Assembly (NCBI RefSeq): GCF_011492965.1
Contig: NZ_CP045121.1
Span: forward strand, 3,224,001-3,288,000
Reading direction: 5' to 3'
Length of the DNA: 64,000 nt
Source: Rubrobacter marinus
GTDB taxonomy: Bacteria; Actinomycetota; Rubrobacteria; Rubrobacterales; Rubrobacteraceae
The notes under the pieces were generated by a model. The model was not told where the DNA came from. It saw only the letters and a list, made by a program, of their open reading frames with translations, and ran no database searches. The translations under genes and the position numbers were made by a program. Shown piece after piece: positions 60,909 to 64,000 of the stretch; the first letter of the stretch is position 1; each line of letters starts with the position of its first letter.

Positions 60909-62570
60909 TCACGCTCTGGTCTCTTCCCGGTTGGCGAAGGCGAACCCTTCGTAGGCGTTTTTCGCGACCTCATCGCACTTCTCCCGGTAGGGTCCGAGCC
61001 CGCCGAGGTAGGGCAGGAACACTTGCGGCTTGCCCGGGATGTTCGCACCCATGTACCAGGTGGCGGACTCGGGGAGCAACGTGGCGTGCGCCACCTCCTG
61101 CGAGTGGTCGACCCACTCGTCCTCCGCATCAAGGGTGGGCTCGACGACGTCGAGGCCGTTGTCGAGCATGTGCCGGACGATCCCCGAGATCCACTCGACG
61201 TGCTGCTCGATCGCGACCGGCATGTTCGTGAGCACCGAGGGGCTCTGCGGCCCGGTAATGGCGAACATGTTGGGGAAGCCCGCGCTCATGATCCCGAGGT
61301 AGGTGCGCGGCCCCTCCGCCCATTTGTCGCGCAGGAGCCGCCCTCCACGACCGCGGATGTCGATCTTGTTGTACGGGCCGGTCATGGCGTCGAAGCCGGT
61401 CGCGAACACGAGGGCGTCGAACTCGTACTCGCCGTCCTGCGTGCGCACCCCGGTCGCGGTGATCTCCTCGATCGGCGTCTTCTTCACGTCGACGAGCCCG
61501 ACGTTGTCGCGGTTGAAGATCTCGTAGTAGCCGTTCTCCAGCGGGACCCGCTTGGTGCCGAACGCGTGGTCGCTGGGGGTGAGCTTCTCGGCGGTCTCGG
61601 GGTCCCGTACCCGCTCCCGGATCCTCTCGCGCACCCACTCGGAGACGACGGCGTTGGCCTCCCTGTTCTCGAGGAGGTCGTCGTAGTTGGCCAGCCACAG
61701 GCCGAAGCCGCCGCGGTCGTACCGCTCCTGGAACGCTCGCTCGCGCTCCTCCGGCGCGGCCTCCTGGAGGGTTTTTCCGATCGGCTCGTAGTCGTGGCCC
61801 GAGAAATTGTGACGGACCTGCTCCCAGATCTCGTCGTAGTTCTCCTTGTACTCCCGCCGTAACTCGGCGTCCAGCGGGTGGTTGCCGAGCGGGACGGCGT
61901 AGTTGGGCGTGCGCTGGAAGACGGTGAGGTGCTCCGCCTCTTCGGCGATCTCCGTGGCGACCTGGATGCCGGTGGCACCCGTGCCGATGAGCCCGACCTT
62001 CTTGCCGGTGAAGTCCACGCCTTCGTGGGGCCACTCGGCGGTGTGGTACCGATCGCCGGCGAAGCTCTCCAGACCGGGGACGTCCGGCAGGTTCGCCGCC
62101 GACAGAGCGCCCAGGGCGGCGATGACGAAGCGCGCCGAGACGACGTCGCCGGTGTCCGTGCGCACCTCCCAACGCTCCGTCTCCTCGTCGAAGATCGCCG
62201 ACGTCACGCGCGTTTGTAGCTGGATGTCCCGGTTCAGGTCGAACCGTTCGGCCACGTGCTCGAGGTAGTTCAGCACCTCCTGCTGCTGGGGATAGCGTTC
62301 GCTCCACTGCCACTCCTGGAGGAGCTCCTCGTCGAACGAGTAGCAGTAGATCCAACTAGACGTGTCGCTGCGCGCGCCCGGATAGCGGTTCCAGTACCAC
62401 GTCCCGCCGATGCCGCCCCCCGCCTCGTACACCCGTGCCGACAGCCCCATCTCGTCGCGCAGCTTGTGGAGCGCGTACAACCCCGCGAACCCGGCGCCGA
62501 CGACGACCGCGTCGAAGCTTTCGGTTGCGTCCGTGCCTGCTTGCGGATGGTTCTGTTGCGCGCTAGACAT
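60909..62570 (-). CDS. Flavin-containing monooxygenase, Baeyer-Villiger type
   Basis: A 553-residue FAD/NADPH enzyme. It has the FAD-binding VVGAGFAGLYALHKL, the type I BVMO fingerprint FAGDRYHTAEWP (FxGxxxHxxxWP), the NADPH-binding LIGTGATGIQVATEIAE and a DxATGxD-like FATGFDAMTG. GIGGTWYWNRYPGARSDTSSWIYCYSF is typical of cyclohexanone monooxygenase relatives. It inserts oxygen next to a ketone to make an ester or lactone; lactones could be used by the lactonase at 25.6 kb, a speculative link. It stands alone. Confidence 0.9.
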   Translation of the reverse strand: MSSAQQNHPQAGTDATESFDAVVVGAGFAGLYALHKLRDEMGLSARVYEAGGGIGGTWYWNRYPGARSDTSSWIYCYSFDEELLQEWQWSERYPQQQEVLNYLEHVAERFDLNRDIQLQTRVTSAIFDEETERWEVRTDTGDVVSARFVIAALGALSAANLPDVPGLESFAGDRYHTAEWPHEGVDFTGKKVGLIGTGATGIQVATEIAEEAEHLTVFQRTPNYAVPLGNHPLDAELRREYKENYDEIWEQVRHNFSGHDYEPIGKTLQEAAPEERERAFQERYDRGGFGLWLANYDDLLENREANAVVSEWVRERIRERVRDPETAEKLTPSDHAFGTKRVPLENGYYEIFNRDNVGLVDVKKTPIEEITATGVRTQDGEYEFDALVFATGFDAMTGPYNKIDIRGRGGRLLRDKWAEGPRTYLGIMSAGFPNMFAITGPQSPSVLTNMPVAIEQHVEWISGIVRHMLDNGLDVVEPTLDAEDEWVDHSQEVAHATLLPESATWYMGANIPGKPQVFLPYLGGLGPYREKCDEVAKNAYEGFAFANREETRA

Positions 62571-62734
62571 GCCTTCCTCCTCCTGATCGTGATCCCCCAG
62601 GCGCTATGCCTAAACAATTCATACCCCGGCGCGAACGTTACCATGGTCATCGCGCCAACGCGACCCCGTGCATGACCGGATGCATCTTTGTATACCTATT
62701 GGCGAATGTAAGCGACGGGCCTTTCAGACCTCGT

Positions 62735-63238
62735 CTACTCTGCCGGGTAGGTCTTCTCGGGCGGGGGCATCTCCTGCGGCAGCTCTATGGCCTCGATGAT
62801 GTGCCCCAGGGCGCCCCCGGTCTCGAAGTACGCGTAGCCGCCCTCGCCCCGGGTGCCGATGCCCCGTCCGCTTTGTAGCAGCCGGTAGCCCTTCGACTCC
62901 ATGTCCCTTATGGCGGCGTCGAGGTCGTCGACGAAGTAGCCGAGGTGGTGAAGGCCCTCGCCGTGCTCGTCCAGAAACTCCTGGTAGGAGTTGGGGCCCC
63001 GGACCGGCTCTATAAGCTCGTACATCATCCCGCCGAGGTCGGCGAGGGCGAGCTTCATGCTGTAGCCCTGCTCCTCGCCGCGGAAGGTCATGCCTTTGAT
63101 CCAGTCCGGGCTGAAGGTATAGACCCTCCACGGCCCGATCCCGAACTCCTCCACGTACCTCTTCATCGAAGCGTCGAGGTCGCGCACGACGACGGCGACC
63201 TGATCCACCGACGCGAACCCACCAGCTGACCCGACCAT
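62735..63238 (-). CDS. VOC family protein (glyoxalase/methylmalonyl-CoA epimerase-like)
   Basis: A 167-residue vicinal oxygen chelate protein with paired beta-alpha-beta-beta-beta modules: [35 protein letters not shown], and [32 protein letters not shown]. Metal ligand candidates are Gln/His in VDQVAVV and GLHHLGY, and Glu in AYFETGG and GHIIEAIE. Close relatives are annotated as epimerases or extradiol-type enzymes. The ATG at 63238 follows a GGGGAGAT site. A true methylmalonyl-CoA epimerase cannot be confirmed by eye. Confidence 0.82.
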   Translation of the reverse strand: MVGSAGGFASVDQVAVVVRDLDASMKRYVEEFGIGPWRVYTFSPDWIKGMTFRGEEQGYSMKLALADLGGMMYELIEPVRGPNSYQEFLDEHGEGLHHLGYFVDDLDAAIRDMESKGYRLLQSGRGIGTRGEGGYAYFETGGALGHIIEAIELPQEMPPPEKTYPAE

Positions 63239-63428
63239 GCCGATCTCCCCTCTCCCGAAAACCCCTATTCTCGCAACCCGCCTCACTATACCGGGGCCGT
63301 CTTCCGAGGCAAGCATCTGCGGGGCCCCGACAGGGCTCTCGTACCGCTCCGTGCCCTCGCCTTTCTCCTTGACGCGGGGCCCGGTGGCCGCGCATCATGT
63401 ATCCGGAGTCACAAGGAAAGGAGACTTC

Positions 63429-64000
63429 GTGGTGGAGAGGAACGGTTCGGCCAGGGTCGCGCTGGTCACGGGGGCGGCGAGGGGCATCGGGCGGGGGATC
63501 GCGCTGCGGCTCGCCGAGGACGGTCTCGACGTCGCGGTCAACGACGTCGGGGCGAACGAGGAGGGTCTGAACGAGGTCGCGGAGGAGATCCGGGGCGTGG
63601 GGAGGCGAACGGCGACGATCGTCGCGGACGTCTCGCGGGCCGACGAGGTCGAGGGGATGGTCGGGCGCGTGGCCGAGGAGCTCGGCAGGCTCGACGTGAT
63701 GGTCGCGAACGCCGGGGTCGCGCAGGTCGCGCCGCTTCTGGAGGTAACGCCGGAAGACTTCGACCGGCTGATGGCCGTCAACCTCAAGGGCGTCTTCCTC
63801 TGCTACACGGCGGCGGCGCGGCAGATGATCCGGCAGGGCGGGGGCGGCAAGATCATCGGCGCCGCTTCTATAGCCGCCCACAAGGGCTTCGCGATGCTCG
63901 GGCACTACTCGGCCTCGAAGTGGGGCGTGCGCGGGCTCACACAGGCGGCGGCGCAGGAGTGGGCCGAGCACGGCATCACCGTCAACGCCTACTGCCCCGG
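63429..64000 (+). CDS. SDR family oxidoreductase, acetoin/diacetyl reductase-like (3' end outside window)
   Basis: The frame opens at GTG 63429 (AAAGGAG 5 bases upstream) and runs open to the window end, 190 residues. It shows [56 protein letters not shown], and the Ser and Tyr-x-x-x-Lys in [25 protein letters not shown], then [14 protein letters not shown]-x-AQV-x-PLL-x-VTPED and the YCPG ending are features of meso-butanediol dehydrogenase/acetoin reductase. With the butanediol dehydrogenase 3 kb away it points to acetoin or butanediol metabolism. Confidence 0.85.
   Translation, partial: MVERNGSARVALVTGAARGIGRGIALRLAEDGLDVAVNDVGANEEGLNEVAEEIRGVGRRTATIVADVSRADEVEGMVGRVAEELGRLDVMVANAGVAQVAPLLEVTPEDFDRLMAVNLKGVFLCYTAAARQMIRQGGGGKIIGAASIAAHKGFAMLGHYSASKWGVRGLTQAAAQEWAEHGITVNAYCP

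Noticed and set aside
1-64000. CRISPR arrays, tRNA/rRNA genes, insertion sequences or prophage
   Set aside because: No spaced direct repeats, cloverleaf-like sequence, rRNA segment, transposase or phage structural gene was recognised on either strand.

Overview
The window is high-GC DNA with dense, short-spaced genes, many GTG/TTG starts and GC-rich hairpin terminators. Gene content (class III PHA synthases, PadR-type PhaQ, GlcD-like and FAD/Fe-S oxidases, many acyl-CoA enzymes) suggests an aerobic heterotrophic actinobacterium, perhaps Rubrobacter-like. That placement is inference; there is no rRNA marker here. I saw no tRNA, rRNA, CRISPR array, insertion sequence or phage gene.

Layout. 1-14 kb: end of a CocE/NonD hydrolase, a lone Prim-Pol domain, an MFS carrier, a HipA-like kinase/DUF3037 pair, a DUF2723 membrane glycosyltransferase, then a leftward acyl-CoA block (GNAT, thioesterase, crotonase, B12-dependent mutase small and large subunits) and a GlcD/FAH/PdxH/DUF427 group. 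14-25 kb: a LOV-PAS-PAS-GGDEF-EAL protein, NudC, a large FAD/Fe-S oxidase, a nitrilase-family hydrolase, asparagine synthase and a methyltransferase. 25-30 kb: a metallo-beta-lactamase-fold lactonase, an iron alcohol dehydrogenase, an acyl-CoA ligase and a muconolactone-isomerase-like protein. 30-38 kb: two class III PHA synthase pairs (phaE-phaC) flanking a TetR/MFS pair and a phasin. 38-48 kb: a secreted Ig-like protein, a PAS-LuxR regulator, a class I-type PHA synthase, an acyl-CoA dehydrogenase, a membrane/SnoaL fusion and an aminotransferase. 48.9-53.3 kb: thiolase (phaA), a second phasin, the regulator phaQ and two SDR reductases (phaB type). 53-64 kb: hydrolase, quinone oxidoreductase, orphan immunity protein, acyl-CoA ligase, CoA transferase, butanediol dehydrogenase, Baeyer-Villiger-type monooxygenase, VOC protein and the start of an acetoin-reductase-like SDR.

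How it works together. The centre of the window is a dispersed but complete polyhydroxyalkanoate system: acetyl-CoA to acetoacetyl-CoA (thiolase), to 3-hydroxybutyryl-CoA (reductase), to polymer (three synthases), with two granule-coat phasins and a PhaQ repressor. phaQ and one phasin share the same promoter design, a -35 TTGACA and a -10 TAGAAT 16 nt apart with the -10 buried in a palindrome, which predicts a PhaQ regulon. The mutase carries the Phe/Gln pair of isobutyryl-CoA mutase, so it may link valine-derived isobutyryl-CoA to the C4 pool that feeds PHA.

About ten genes carry frame breaks, nearly all explained by loss of one base in a G or C run. Because they hit conserved metabolic genes, I read most of them as sequence errors, not true pseudogenes.
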